Positions 14,044 through 23,145 of a DNA stretch of 37,119 nt are shown one piece after another. The translations under genes were made by a program, and so were the position numbers. The DNA is from CAJJBL01 sp964519035 (GTDB taxonomy: Bacteria; Pseudomonadota; Alphaproteobacteria; Puniceispirillales; Marisalimonadaceae). Position 1 is the first letter of the stretch; the number at the start of each line of letters is the position of its first letter. Under the pieces are notes generated by a model that worked only from the letters and a program-made list of their open reading frames with translations, ran no database searches and was not told the DNA's origin. The stretch covers positions 1 to 37,119 of the forward strand of contig CAZFKZ010000016.1 of NCBI GenBank assembly GCA_964519035.1, written 5' to 3'.

Positions 14044-14436
14044 ATGGCTAATAAACAAGCTGTTTTAGGTTCTGGTGCTAAATTTAGTGGTAAAATATCT
14101 AATGCTAAATCAATAGAAATTAATGGTTATGTAGAGGCGGATTTGACAACAGAGAAGGTAACAATAGGTTCTACGGGTAAATTTATTGGATCTGTTGCCT
14201 CTGAGCTTGTAGTTATTGCAGGAGAATATGAAGGTAAAATGAAAGCAGATAGTGTGTGGCTTACTGAAACATCTCGCATAAGTGGGGAAGTCCACTACAA
14301 GTCACTTCAAATGGATAGGGGAGCAGCTCTTAATTGTAGAGTTGTTCATAATTGGAACGAAAATGATACAAACACAGATAGTCAATCTGAGGAAGTGTCT
14401 CAAGAACAAGAAGAAGTGCAGACAGAAGAGAAATAG
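14044..14436 (+). CDS. Bactofilin, copy 2, with acidic C-terminal tail
   Basis: The 130 residues contain the beta-helical bactofilin core (about 8-98: GAKFSGKISNAKSIEINGYVEAD, VTIGSTGKFIGSVASE, VVIAGEYEGKMKAD, LTETSRISGEVHYK, LQMDRGAALNC). An acidic, Gln/Glu/Ser-rich tail of about 30 residues then follows (NDTNTDSQSEEVSQEQEE...). The tail distinguishes it from copy 1, whose tail is basic; opposite charges might direct different partners. It lies 16 bp after copy 1 in the same operon, with a GGAG ribosome-binding site (about 14033-14036). Confidence 0.92.
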   Translation: MANKQAVLGSGAKFSGKISNAKSIEINGYVEADLTTEKVTIGSTGKFIGSVASELVVIAGEYEGKMKADSVWLTETSRISGEVHYKSLQMDRGAALNCRVVHNWNENDTNTDSQSEEVSQEQEEVQTEEK

Positions 14437-14465
14437 GATTTTAATATTGTTTATAAGGATTTAAA

Positions 14466-14780
14466 ATGAGTGAAATAACATATATTTCTGAAGAATTAGT
14501 TATGGAAGGTAACCTAGATTCCGCAGGTTCTTCTGTTGTTCTTGCAGGAAGGTTTAAAGGTGAATTAAGGGCTAAAGATGTTTTACTTGAAGCCAATAGT
14601 ATATTTGATGGAAATTTAATTGCTGATAAAGTTACTTTGGGAGGATTAGTCAAAGGAGAAGTTGCAGCAAATACCTTAAATGTAGCTAGTAGTGCAAAAG
14701 TTGAAGGAAATTTGAAAACAAATGCTTTATCAATTGATCTAGGTGCAGAAGTTTCAGGGAGTATAACTCGAATATCTTAG
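14466..14780 (+). CDS. Bactofilin, copy 3 (core only)
   Basis: The 104 residues consist almost entirely of beta-helical bactofilin repeats (LVMEGNLDSAGSSVVLAGRFKGELRAK, VLLEANSIFDGNLIADK, VTLGGLVKGEVAAN, LNVASSAKVEGNLKTN, LSIDLGAEVSGSITRIS) with hardly any flanking tails. It may cap or modulate filaments made by the longer copies, but that is inference. It lies 29 bp downstream of copy 2 and has an AAGGA ribosome-binding site (about 14455-14459). It ends 8 bp before the convergent small gene. Confidence 0.88.
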   Translation: MSEITYISEELVMEGNLDSAGSSVVLAGRFKGELRAKDVLLEANSIFDGNLIADKVTLGGLVKGEVAANTLNVASSAKVEGNLKTNALSIDLGAEVSGSITRIS

Positions 14781-14788
14781 TGACGTCA

Positions 14789-15058
14789 TTATTGTAAGGT
14801 TTTGTGCTTATCTTTTAATGTTGTATTTATGCAATCATTGACAAAATCTATTGTTTCGTTTTCACCAGTCATTTGAGTTAACTTCATAATAGCAAATCTA
14901 CCTGAGGCTAAAGCTACAGCTAATTCATCATCTTCATAAAGTCCTGATGCTAATAAGTATTCCTCTATCTCATCCCTAATTCTTATCAACTTTTGTTTGT
15001 AAAAATTTTCATGATGATTTTTATTGTTATCAAAATCAACTTTTATTACTTTACCCAT
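14789..15058 (-). CDS. Hypothetical protein, 89 aa
   Basis: I do not recognise the family. The protein has a polar N-terminus with MGKVIKVDFD, a charged helix (YKQKLIRIRDEIEEYLLASGL), and a second helical region with DDELAVALASGRFAIMKLTQM, ending in a Lys-rich tail. It seems soluble and all-helical, without Cys or membrane segments. It converges with the bactofilin operon (8 bp apart) and diverges from the hydrolase gene with 96 bp between. The AT-rich upstream region has no clear promoter. Context gives no functional clue. Confidence 0.6.
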   Translation of the reverse strand: MGKVIKVDFDNNKNHHENFYKQKLIRIRDEIEEYLLASGLYEDDELAVALASGRFAIMKLTQMTGENETIDFVNDCINTTLKDKHKTLQ

Positions 15059-15154
15059 ATTAGAATCATTTCTATTTAATAAACTTGTTATAACATTTAA
15101 CGACCTTAATAATTTTTATTTAACTTTTTTATATTTTAATTTGAGAGATTTTTT

Positions 15155-15976
15155 TTGATTAACTTTAATATTTTTAACTCTGGTACCTTAGTTGAGAATA
15201 ATAATAATAAAAATTTTATTCAGCAAAATAAACTAGAAACATTATTTATTTTTCATGGTTTATATGGCCGTGCAAGAAATTGGAACTCTTTTGCTAAAAA
15301 ATTAACTCTTGAATACCAACTTGTTGTTATTACTGTTGATTTGAGAAATCATGGTGGAAATGAATTTATGGAAGGTCATTCTTATGAGTTAATGTCTAAC
15401 GACATTATTAAAATTTTTAATTATTTAAACATTAAAAACACTAATGTATTAGGTCATTCTATGGGAGGTAAGTTAGCGATGTTGTTAGCACTTACTCATT
15501 CTCATTTCGTTAATAAATTAATCATAGTTGATATTGCTCCTTATAATTACCAAGAGATTGATGAAGATATTATAAATAACTTAATTGATTTAGATCTAAA
15601 TTTAGTTAAAAACAGGAATGATGCAGACAAATTTTTATCAATCACAATTTCTGAAAAATCATTAAGAATGTTCTTACTTCAAAATCTACAATTAATAAAC
15701 GGATCTTATAAATGGTCAGTTAATTTAGTAACAATAAAAAAATCTTTAAGTAATTTAAAATCTTTTCCTGTACCCAAAAACTATAAACAAAATAATAGCA
15801 AAGTTTTATGCATCCACGGATCTAAAAGTAATTATGTAAATGAAGAAAATATAGATATTTTTAAAAAATACTTTGCAAATATTTCTTTTAAAAAAATTGA
15901 GGGTGCTGGTCATTGGCTTCATGTTGAAAAGCCAGAATTGTTTTTTGAAACTATAAGTATTTTTTTAAATAATTAA
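15155..15976 (+). CDS. Alpha/beta hydrolase (YbfF-like esterase)
   Basis: This is a 273-residue alpha/beta-hydrolase fold enzyme. Seen: the oxyanion-hole HG turn in LFIFHGLYGRARNW (about 31-44), the nucleophile elbow GHSMGG (Ser about residue 102), the acid region near VLCIHGSKSNYV, and the catalytic His in GAGHWLHVEKPE (about 253). DLRNHGGNEF resembles DLRNHG.S.H of the YbfF esterases that hydrolyse short acyl or thioester substrates; the true substrate is unknown. The start is TTG at 15155 with GAGAG 7-8 nt upstream. No better ATG gives the N-terminal strand. purU follows 45 bp downstream. Confidence 0.82.
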   Translation: MINFNIFNSGTLVENNNNKNFIQQNKLETLFIFHGLYGRARNWNSFAKKLTLEYQLVVITVDLRNHGGNEFMEGHSYELMSNDIIKIFNYLNIKNTNVLGHSMGGKLAMLLALTHSHFVNKLIIVDIAPYNYQEIDEDIINNLIDLDLNLVKNRNDADKFLSITISEKSLRMFLLQNLQLINGSYKWSVNLVTIKKSLSNLKSFPVPKNYKQNNSKVLCIHGSKSNYVNEENIDIFKKYFANISFKKIEGAGHWLHVEKPELFFETISIFLNN

Positions 15977-16021
15977 ATTTATAGAGTTGTTTATGTACAA
16001 AAAAAAATGTAATAAAAAACC

Positions 16022-16900
16022 ATGATAAATAATTTAGAAACGCATATTTTAAAAATATCTTGTAAAGATCAAATAGGAATTGTAGCTAAAATTTCTTCAA
16101 CTTTGGCAAATTATAAATGTAATATTGTTGAATCAAAGCAATTTACAGATCAAGAAAATGGAAATTTCTTCATAAGGCAAAGTTTTACTTTATTGGAAGA
16201 TGAAAATATCATTGATTTAAAGAAAAGTTTAAATATTCTAGTCAATGATCTAAAAGGTGAGTTATTTTTGTCAGATATAAATCACTCTTTAAATACTATA
16301 ATGTTAGTTTCTAAGTTTGACCATTGTTTGAATGATATATTATTTAGAGTAAGGAAAAATTCTTTAAATCTGAACATAAAAGCTATTATTTCTAATCATA
16401 AAGTTGCTGAAGAAATTGCTAATTTTTCAAAGATTCCATTTTATTACTTACCTATCGATAAAGAAAATAAATTAGAACAGGAAATGAAAATTAAAAGTAT
16501 TATAGATAAAAATAATATAGATTTAATAATTTTAGCTCGTTATATGCAAGTTCTGTCTGAAAATTTTACTGATCAATTTGAAGGTAAAATAATAAATATA
16601 CACCATAGTTTTTTGCCAAGCTTCAAAGGAGCTAAACCTTATCATCAGGCTTTTGAAAGAGGAGTTAAAGTTATTGGTGCGACAGCTCACTACGTGACTA
16701 AAGATTTGGACGAGGGACCAATAATAGAACAGGATACTCAAGAAGTGGATCACGAAATGATGGCTAATGATTTGGTTTCAATAGGACAAGATATTGAATC
16801 TAGGGTTTTGTATAGAGCTTTAAAAGCTCATTCTGAAAGTAGAGTATTTTTAAATGAAAATAGAACAGTTGTTTTTAGAGGAAATAGAAAATTAATATGA
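16022..16900 (+). CDS. purU: Formyltetrahydrofolate deformylase PurU
   Basis: PurU hydrolyses 10-formyl-tetrahydrofolate to formate and tetrahydrofolate, balancing one-carbon pools. The 292 residues contain an N-terminal ACT regulatory domain (about 5-80, KISCKDQIGIVAKISSTLANY) and the formyltransferase-type domain. The latter carries the catalytic triad context: Asn and His in IINIHHSFLPSFKGAKPYHQ, and Asp in HYVTKDLDEGPIIEQD. Length and motifs are normal for the family. Its stop overlaps the trxB start by 4 nt (ATGA), so the two are translationally coupled. thyA, folA and purU in one window all touch folate metabolism but are not in one operon. Confidence 0.94.
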   Translation: MINNLETHILKISCKDQIGIVAKISSTLANYKCNIVESKQFTDQENGNFFIRQSFTLLEDENIIDLKKSLNILVNDLKGELFLSDINHSLNTIMLVSKFDHCLNDILFRVRKNSLNLNIKAIISNHKVAEEIANFSKIPFYYLPIDKENKLEQEMKIKSIIDKNNIDLIILARYMQVLSENFTDQFEGKIINIHHSFLPSFKGAKPYHQAFERGVKVIGATAHYVTKDLDEGPIIEQDTQEVDHEMMANDLVSIGQDIESRVLYRALKAHSESRVFLNENRTVVFRGNRKLI

Positions 16901-17832
16901 GTAATCAAAAAGAAAAAGTGGTTATTATTGGCTCTGGAGCTGCTGGTTTATCAGCAGCAATTTATGCTGCTAGAGCTAACTTAAACCCATTAGTTATTGA
17001 AGGTATACAACCTGGAGGACAATTAACGATTACAACTGATGTAGAAAATTATCCAGGTTATGCTGATGTTGTTCAAGGTCCTTGGATGATGGAACAAATG
17101 AGAATGCAGGCTATTAATGTTGGTGCTCGGATAATAAGTGATATTATTATTGATGTTGATTTTTCTGGAAGTATAAAAAAACTAACTGCTGATTCTAAAA
17201 AAGTTTTTGAATGTGAAACGGTTATTGTTGCTACTGGGGCTCAAGCAAGGTGGTTAGGGCTTGAAAGTGAAAATAAATTCAATGGTAAGGGTGTTTCTGC
17301 ATGTGCCACTTGTGACGGTTTCTTCTATAGAAATAAAGCTGTTGCGGTAATAGGTGGTGGGAATACTGCAGTTGAAGAAGCTCTATATTTATCAAACATT
17401 TGTTCAGAAGTAACTTTAGTCCATAGAAGAGATCAATTAAGATCAGAAAAGATTTTACAAGATAGATTATTCAAAAAAAATAATATTAAAGTTTTGTGGA
17501 ATAACGTAGTAAGTGAAATTAAAGGTGATGAAAATGGGGTTAATGCTGTAGAACTTAATTCTACTAAAGAAGATAAAAAAAATATTTTAAAAGTTGATGG
17601 TGTTTTTATTGCTATTGGCCATGATCCATCTACAAATGCATTTAAAGGTTCTCTAGATATGGATGATGAAGGTTATATTATTTCATGTAATCCTGGAACA
17701 AGCCTTACAAATATAGAAGGTGTATTTGCTGCTGGGGATTGTGTTGATAAAATTTATAGGCAAGCTGTTACTGCTGCTGGAATGGGTTGTATGGCAGCTC
17801 TTGATTCTGAAAAATGGTTGCAGAGTAGGTAG
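16897..17832 (+). CDS. trxB: Thioredoxin-disulfide reductase
   Basis: TrxB is an FAD flavoenzyme reducing thioredoxin with NADPH. The 311 residues carry the FAD Rossmann motif GSGAAG (12-17), the redox CATC (136-139) in SACATCDGFFYRNK, the NADPH motif GGGNTAVEEA followed by HRRDQLRSE, and the C-terminal GVFAAGDCVDKIYRQAVTAAGMGC. It is full length. ATG overlaps the purU stop (ATGA). It ends 6 bp before the convergent agmatinase gene. No thioredoxin gene is seen next to it. Confidence 0.96.
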   Translation: MSNQKEKVVIIGSGAAGLSAAIYAARANLNPLVIEGIQPGGQLTITTDVENYPGYADVVQGPWMMEQMRMQAINVGARIISDIIIDVDFSGSIKKLTADSKKVFECETVIVATGAQARWLGLESENKFNGKGVSACATCDGFFYRNKAVAVIGGGNTAVEEALYLSNICSEVTLVHRRDQLRSEKILQDRLFKKNNIKVLWNNVVSEIKGDENGVNAVELNSTKEDKKNILKVDGVFIAIGHDPSTNAFKGSLDMDDEGYIISCNPGTSLTNIEGVFAAGDCVDKIYRQAVTAAGMGCMAALDSEKWLQSR

Positions 17833-17838
17833 ATAATT

Positions 17839-18717
17839 TTATGATTTATTTAAATTAATTAACTCTATGACTTTATAAATCAATGTCGCGGCAGTAAAAT
17901 TATAAGCTTCAATTTTTTCAATTGGAGAAAACTCTACTAAATCAAATCCAATGACATCTCTACCTGTTATCATTTTTTTAATTAAATATAAACTTTCATA
18001 GTAACCTAATCCACCTGGCACTGGAGTGCCCGTTGCTGGCATTATGGAAGGATCTAAGCCATCAACATCAAATGAAATATATACCTTTTTAGGGAAATCA
18101 TCTGGTAACTTGATATTTCCCTTTTGGTGAATAACTTCTGCGTCAAATGAGGTTATATTATATTTAGATCGATTTTCTTCTTCTTCCAAGCTAATAGCCC
18201 TAACACCAAACTGAGCAATTCTATAATTTTCTCTGCTTAGAAGGTACATGACACTTGCATGAGAATACTTCTCTTTTTGATAATTTTTTCTTAAATCAGC
18301 ATGGGCATCAATTTGAATGATTCCTATTTCATTTTTGTTCAATAGATTTAAACCTTCATAAATGCCGTTCACAGCTCCATAAGTTAGACTATGCTCGCCT
18401 CCGATTGTTACTGGGATCTTATTTTTAGAGCTTATTTTTTTTGTTGTAGTTCTTATATCATCCATAATTAAATTTAAACTTTGTTCACAGTTAATAAATG
18501 GGTGGGTAAAAATACCATCAAGGCAAGGTTCACTTTTGCCTGTGTAACGTTCTAATTCATTACTTGCAAGAATTATAGCCTCAGGTCCTTTTGAAGTGCC
18601 CAATCCATATGAGACAGTTTTTTCTAGTGGAACTGGTAGAATGTGGAATTTAGAATATTCTTGTGATCTCTCATTTGTATTTAACTCTGAATCTAAAAAG
18701 GTATTTTTTTTTGTCAT
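17839..18717 (-). CDS. speB: Agmatinase (ureohydrolase family)
   Basis: This enzyme is predicted to convert agmatine to putrescine and urea. I start it at ATG 18717, giving 292 aa; the frame remains open a further 27 codons, but that would overlap the upstream gene, and AAGG lies 6 nt before 18717. The binuclear manganese ligands of the family are complete: GGEHSL, DAHAD and SFDVDGLDPSIMPATGTPVPGG. Operon position after speA and the carboxyspermidine genes identifies the substrate as agmatine rather than arginine or guanidinobutyrate, though motifs alone cannot decide this. It is the last gene of the polyamine operon. Confidence 0.9.
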   Translation of the reverse strand: MTKKNTFLDSELNTNERSQEYSKFHILPVPLEKTVSYGLGTSKGPEAIILASNELERYTGKSEPCLDGIFTHPFINCEQSLNLIMDDIRTTTKKISSKNKIPVTIGGEHSLTYGAVNGIYEGLNLLNKNEIGIIQIDAHADLRKNYQKEKYSHASVMYLLSRENYRIAQFGVRAISLEEEENRSKYNITSFDAEVIHQKGNIKLPDDFPKKVYISFDVDGLDPSIMPATGTPVPGGLGYYESLYLIKKMITGRDVIGFDLVEFSPIEKIEAYNFTAATLIYKVIELINLNKS

Positions 18718-18730
18718 ATTAAACCTTAGT

Positions 18731-19903
18731 TTATGATAATCTATTTTCGAAATCTTCAAATGAGAAACTTTTGATAACTTGTATATCGTTCGTATCACTA
18801 TCCCAAATTGCTATAGAGGGAAGCTTAATGCCATTGAAAAAGCTTGTCTTAACCATAGTATAGTGAGCTTGATCTAAAAAAGCTATTCTGTCACCTACTT
18901 GAGGCAATTTATTAAATTTATAATTTCCTATAATATCTCCGGCTAAACAGCTCGGTCCACCTATGTTTACATTATAACCAGTTTTAGATTCATTTAGTAA
19001 GGCAGGCCTATATGGAGCTTCTATGACATCTGGAATATGAGATGTAGCACTTATATCAGTGATAGCTATATAAGGTGAAAAATTATTATTTGGTTTAAAA
19101 GTATCAATAATTTCACCAACTAATACACCTGCGTCTAATACCACAGCTTCTCCAGGTTCAAGATAAATTTCGCAATTTGTTTCTTTTGATATTTTTTTTA
19201 GAAATTCTACTAGTCTGTCAATCTCATAATCTTCCCTAGTAATATGATGTCCACCTCCAAGATTAATCCATTTTAAATCATTACTAACGGGTAAGATTAT
19301 CTCCTTAATATTATCCCATGTATTCTTTAAAGGTTTAAAATTTTGTTCGCATAGTGAATGAAAATGAATGCCGTCAAGTTTATTTAGATCAATATTTTTA
19401 AGATCACTTTTATGAATCCCTAGTCTTGAATTAATATTAGAAGAGTTATATTTAGCATTATTTATTTCAGAATAAAGTGGGTTTATTCTAACCCCAATTT
19501 CATTATGAAGCTCTTTAGCAACACCAGAAAACTTATCGAACTGATTTAAAGAATTAAATATTATATGGTCTGAGATAGTTGCTATTTCTCTAAATTCTTC
19601 TTTTTTAAAGGCAGGGGAAAATGTACTAATTTTTCCTGAAAAGTATTTTTTTGCTAACTTAGTTTCGTATAAACCAGAACTACAACAGCCATCTAAATAT
19701 TTAGATATTAATGGTGCAAGAGAAAAAGTGGAGAAAGCTTTTAGTGCAATCAAAATTTTAACGTCTGTTCTAAGCTTTAGATTTTGCAAAATTTTAAGAT
19801 TAAGTTCTAATGCTCTTTTATCAATAACAAAGCAGGGGCTGGGCAAAGAATATAGGTCTAACTTTTTAAAATTACGAGGATTTCCACCCATTGTTTGTAA
19901 CAT
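18731..19903 (-). CDS. nspC: Carboxynorspermidine/carboxyspermidine decarboxylase
   Basis: NspC is a PLP-dependent alanine-racemase-fold decarboxylase that forms spermidine (or norspermidine) from its carboxy precursor. The 390 residues contain the PLP lysine K55 in ILIALKAF, NLGGGHHITRED, YLEPGEAVVLDAGVLVGEI (phosphate/PLP binding) and the catalytic Cys of GPSCLAGDIIG near the C-terminus. The start is probably ATG 19903; an internal Met at position 5 is also possible. It lies 13 bp downstream of the dehydrogenase gene and 13 bp upstream of speB. Because putrescine is made by this operon, the natural product is most likely spermidine. Confidence 0.93.
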   Translation of the reverse strand: MLQTMGGNPRNFKKLDLYSLPSPCFVIDKRALELNLKILQNLKLRTDVKILIALKAFSTFSLAPLISKYLDGCCSSGLYETKLAKKYFSGKISTFSPAFKKEEFREIATISDHIIFNSLNQFDKFSGVAKELHNEIGVRINPLYSEINNAKYNSSNINSRLGIHKSDLKNIDLNKLDGIHFHSLCEQNFKPLKNTWDNIKEIILPVSNDLKWINLGGGHHITREDYEIDRLVEFLKKISKETNCEIYLEPGEAVVLDAGVLVGEIIDTFKPNNNFSPYIAITDISATSHIPDVIEAPYRPALLNESKTGYNVNIGGPSCLAGDIIGNYKFNKLPQVGDRIAFLDQAHYTMVKTSFFNGIKLPSIAIWDSDTNDIQVIKSFSFEDFENRLS

Positions 19904-19916
19904 TTATTTTTCTTTT

Positions 19917-21122
19917 CTAGAAATCTAATTTTTCATCTAATTCTATAGTTTTACTAGTTAATCCATACTGATCCAAAAGTTCCATAAAAGGATCAGGATC
20001 AAATTCTTCTACATTCCATACACCTGGTTTAAACCATTTTTTTTGTATTATTAGCATCGCTCCAATCATAGCAGGTACACCCGTGGTATAAGAAATAGCC
20101 TGACTTCCTACTTCATTATAACATTCTTCATGATCACAAATGTTATAGGTATAAAAAGTTCTCTCTTTATTATTTTTTAATCCAGTTATTATAGTTCCAA
20201 TACAAGTTTTTCCTTTAGTTCTTTTGCCTAAACTCCCTGGATCAGGTAATATCGCTTTTAGAAATTGAAGCGGTATTATTTCTTTTCCATTAAAAGAGAT
20301 AGGCTTTATGGAGGTCAGACCAATGTTTTGAAGTACCTCTATATGTTTTAAATAAGAATCTCCAAAGGTCATCCAAAACCTAGCTCTTTTAATTTCTGGG
20401 AAATTTTTAATTAAGCTCTCTAACTCTTCATGATACATGAGGTACATATTTTTATGACCTATTTCAGGAAATTTAAAGGAAATCTTATTAGTTAAAGCAG
20501 GGCCTCTCTCCCATCTTTTATTTTCCCAGTGTCTACTCTCTGCAGTAATTTCTCTGATATTTATTTCAGGGTTAAAGTTAGTAGCAAAGGGATGTCCGTG
20601 ATCACCATCATTGCAGTCTAAAATATCCAGAGAATGAATTTTGTCTAGTAAATGTTTTTTTGCGTGAGCCGTGTAAACGTTTGTTACTCCAGGATCAAAC
20701 CCAGATCCAAGTAGTGCCATTAAACCTTTTTTTTCAAATTTTTCTTTATAATTCCATTGCCAGCTATACTCAAACTTTGCTTCGTTTAAGGGTTCGTAAT
20801 TAGCCGTATCAATATAATGTGTATTTGTTATTAAACATGCGTCCATAATAGTTAGATCTTGATATGGTAAGGCGAGATTAAGAACTAAAAATGGCTCAAC
20901 CTTTTTAATTATTTTAACAATATCATTTACATTATCAGCATCTAATTTAAAGATATTTATATCTATATTATATTTATTTTGAACTAGATTTTGAATATAT
21001 TTACACTTTTCTAATGTGCGACTGGCTAATGTGATATTAGTAAAAATTTTAGGTAACATAGCCATTTTTTGAATTGTTACAGTACTAACTCCACCTGCTC
21101 CAACAATTAAAACATTACTCAT
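19917..21122 (-). CDS. Carboxynorspermidine/carboxyspermidine dehydrogenase (saccharopine dehydrogenase family)
   Basis: This enzyme condenses putrescine (or diaminopropane) with aspartate semialdehyde and reduces the Schiff base with NADPH to carboxyspermidine. The 401 residues begin with a Rossmann fold (MSNVLIVGAGGVSTVTIQKMA). Also visible are ALPYQDLTIMDACL and the typical LLGSGFDPGVTNVYTAHA, DILDCNDGDHGHPFATNFNPEINIREITA and the C-terminal PAMIGAMLIIQKKW. It is the usual partner of NspC, 21 bp after speA. Family assignment is clear; substrate choice between putrescine and diaminopropane follows from the operon. Confidence 0.92.
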   Translation of the reverse strand: MSNVLIVGAGGVSTVTIQKMAMLPKIFTNITLASRTLEKCKYIQNLVQNKYNIDINIFKLDADNVNDIVKIIKKVEPFLVLNLALPYQDLTIMDACLITNTHYIDTANYEPLNEAKFEYSWQWNYKEKFEKKGLMALLGSGFDPGVTNVYTAHAKKHLLDKIHSLDILDCNDGDHGHPFATNFNPEINIREITAESRHWENKRWERGPALTNKISFKFPEIGHKNMYLMYHEELESLIKNFPEIKRARFWMTFGDSYLKHIEVLQNIGLTSIKPISFNGKEIIPLQFLKAILPDPGSLGKRTKGKTCIGTIITGLKNNKERTFYTYNICDHEECYNEVGSQAISYTTGVPAMIGAMLIIQKKWFKPGVWNVEEFDPDPFMELLDQYGLTSKTIELDEKLDF

Positions 21123-21143
21123 TACATTCTCCTTCAGTGCTAT

Positions 21144-23024
21144 CTAGTTTTCAAAATAAGTGTATCCAGAAATTGATTCTTTAAAAGCTTGGGTAAGCAT
21201 TTTTCTTTCAGCTAATGACAAATCCCTACTTCTAACGGCATCTTCAACTATTCGTTTAAACCTATTTATTATATCTTTTGGTTCGTATTCTACGTAAGAT
21301 AAAACTTCTGAAATAGTGTCGCCTTCTTGCTCATGTAACAATTGATAAGCACCATTCTCTCTGAGTTTAATGGTTACTACATTAGTATCTCCGAAAAGAT
21401 TATGGAGATCTCCAAGTGTTTCTTGATAGGCTCCAATAAAAAAGACACCTAGAAAATAATCTTCATTATCATTGACTTCATGAACAGGTAAAGTATTTGA
21501 AATTCCATCTCTTAATACAAACTTATTAATTATTCCGTCACTGTCACATGTTATGTCATTTAAAACGGCTCTTCTTTTAGGAGTTTTATTAAGTTTTTGT
21601 ATAGGAGCAATAGGGTGTAATTGATCAATTGCCCACACATCAGGTAAACTTTGAAATAGAGAAAAATTCCCATGATAAATATCAGCCATATTATCTATAG
21701 ATAATTGTAATTCCTCAGTAATTTCGTCAGAATTTGATAAAACTTCTTTAATTTTATTAATAACATAAAGATATGTTTCTTCTGTTTTTGCCATTGCAGG
21801 CAAAGTTAATTGACCGCTTCTGAAAATATTTCTAATTTCATCTCTATAATAGTTTAGATCATTTAAACATTCCTGAGCTCTTTCCAAATTAAGATATCCT
21901 GGTATTTGCATCATGTTAGTAAGAAGAGGGTGATCATCTTTATGAGGCTTTTGGCTTTTATGACTGTCAAAATTAGTAGTCTCTAAAATATTAAAAATAA
22001 GCATTGAGCTAGAGGCTACACATGCTCTTCCCGACTCTGTTATGATTGTTGGGTGTTTGATGTTTGATTTATCTAATTCATACTTAACAGTCTCAACTAT
22101 ATTTGTACAATATTCATCTAAAGAATAATTAATAGAGTTTGAAGCAGATTTTTGTTCACCTGTATAATCAACGCCCAACCCCCCACCTAAGTCAAGGTAC
22201 TCTAGAGGTGCTCCTTGGTTAGTAATTTCAGAAAAAAATCTACAAGCTTCTTGTGTTGCTTTTCTTATTTCTATTATATCTGGAATTTGACTTCCGAGAT
22301 GAGAATGCTGGAGTATGAGACAGTCAAGATAATTAACACTTCTTAATTTATAGATGACCTCCATTACTTGCTCTACAGAAAGACCAAAGGCACTTCTATC
22401 TCCACTCGACTGTGCCCAATTGCCGCTAACTTTATTTGTTAACTTAATTCTTATTCCAAGGAATGGACGTATATTTAACTCTTTAGAAATTTTAATTATA
22501 AGGTCAAGTTCTCTTGGACTTTCTAAAACTAATATTGTTTTGAAGCCTATTTTTTGGGATAATATAGCAAGATGAATGAATTCTTTATCTTTAATTCCAT
22601 TGCATATAATAGTTGATTCACTTGATAGATCATGAGCTAATGCAATTAGTAACTCAGGTTTAGACCCAACCTCTAAGCCAAAATGATATTCTTTTCCAAA
22701 ATCAACAATCCTATCTATAACCTGAGCTTGTTGATTTACTTTTACAGGGAAAACACCTCTGTAAGCACCTTTATAGCCAACTTCTTTAATAGCTTTATAA
22801 AAAGTTTCATTAATTTGTTGGATTCTATAAGCTAAATAATCTGTTACTCTTAACAACAAAGGGCAGCTTATGCCTCTTTCATTTAGACTTTTGATAATGT
22901 CAATAAGATCAGTAGGTTGATTGTCTGGAAAAAAAGGGTTTTTTAACCCTATATTTCCATTATCTAATACATGGAGTATGTCATTACCCCATCTTTTAAT
23001 ACCGTAGATATCTTGATCAATCAT
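21144..23024 (-). CDS. speA: Biosynthetic arginine decarboxylase SpeA
   Basis: SpeA decarboxylates arginine to agmatine, the first step of the polyamine route. It is a fold-III PLP enzyme of 626 aa, normal length. Visible motifs: the PLP lysine K95 in GVFPVKVNQQ, LQHSHLGSQIPD, LDLGGGLGVDYTG, ITESGRACVASS, and the catalytic-site Cys in DITCDSDGIINKF. The C-terminal three-helix region ends ESISGYTYFEN. It is the first gene of the leftward operon speA-dehydrogenase-nspC-speB, divergent from msrA with 121 bp between. I see no polyamine-responsive leader in that gap. Confidence 0.96.
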   Translation of the reverse strand: MIDQDIYGIKRWGNDILHVLDNGNIGLKNPFFPDNQPTDLIDIIKSLNERGISCPLLLRVTDYLAYRIQQINETFYKAIKEVGYKGAYRGVFPVKVNQQAQVIDRIVDFGKEYHFGLEVGSKPELLIALAHDLSSESTIICNGIKDKEFIHLAILSQKIGFKTILVLESPRELDLIIKISKELNIRPFLGIRIKLTNKVSGNWAQSSGDRSAFGLSVEQVMEVIYKLRSVNYLDCLILQHSHLGSQIPDIIEIRKATQEACRFFSEITNQGAPLEYLDLGGGLGVDYTGEQKSASNSINYSLDEYCTNIVETVKYELDKSNIKHPTIITESGRACVASSSMLIFNILETTNFDSHKSQKPHKDDHPLLTNMMQIPGYLNLERAQECLNDLNYYRDEIRNIFRSGQLTLPAMAKTEETYLYVINKIKEVLSNSDEITEELQLSIDNMADIYHGNFSLFQSLPDVWAIDQLHPIAPIQKLNKTPKRRAVLNDITCDSDGIINKFVLRDGISNTLPVHEVNDNEDYFLGVFFIGAYQETLGDLHNLFGDTNVVTIKLRENGAYQLLHEQEGDTISEVLSYVEYEPKDIINRFKRIVEDAVRSRDLSLAERKMLTQAFKESISGYTYFEN

Positions 23025-23145
23025 TATGTTGCAACCTTGTAATATTATATTAGTCTGATTATCTATCTATAAACAATTGATAAAGTCGTTGAATAAGATT
23101 TAATAGCAAGAATTACAATCTATTTTTTAGTAGTCGAGGGTAAAA

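Noticed and set aside
14781..14788. TGACGTCA palindrome between the third bactofilin and the convergent small gene
   Set aside because: A single 8-bp palindrome in an 8-bp intergenic gap; too short to be a terminator stem and no second site was found.
17839..18798. Longer agmatinase start at 18798
   Set aside because: It would overlap the upstream nspC gene by 68 nt and add residues with no family similarity; the ATG at 18717 has a well-placed AAGG.
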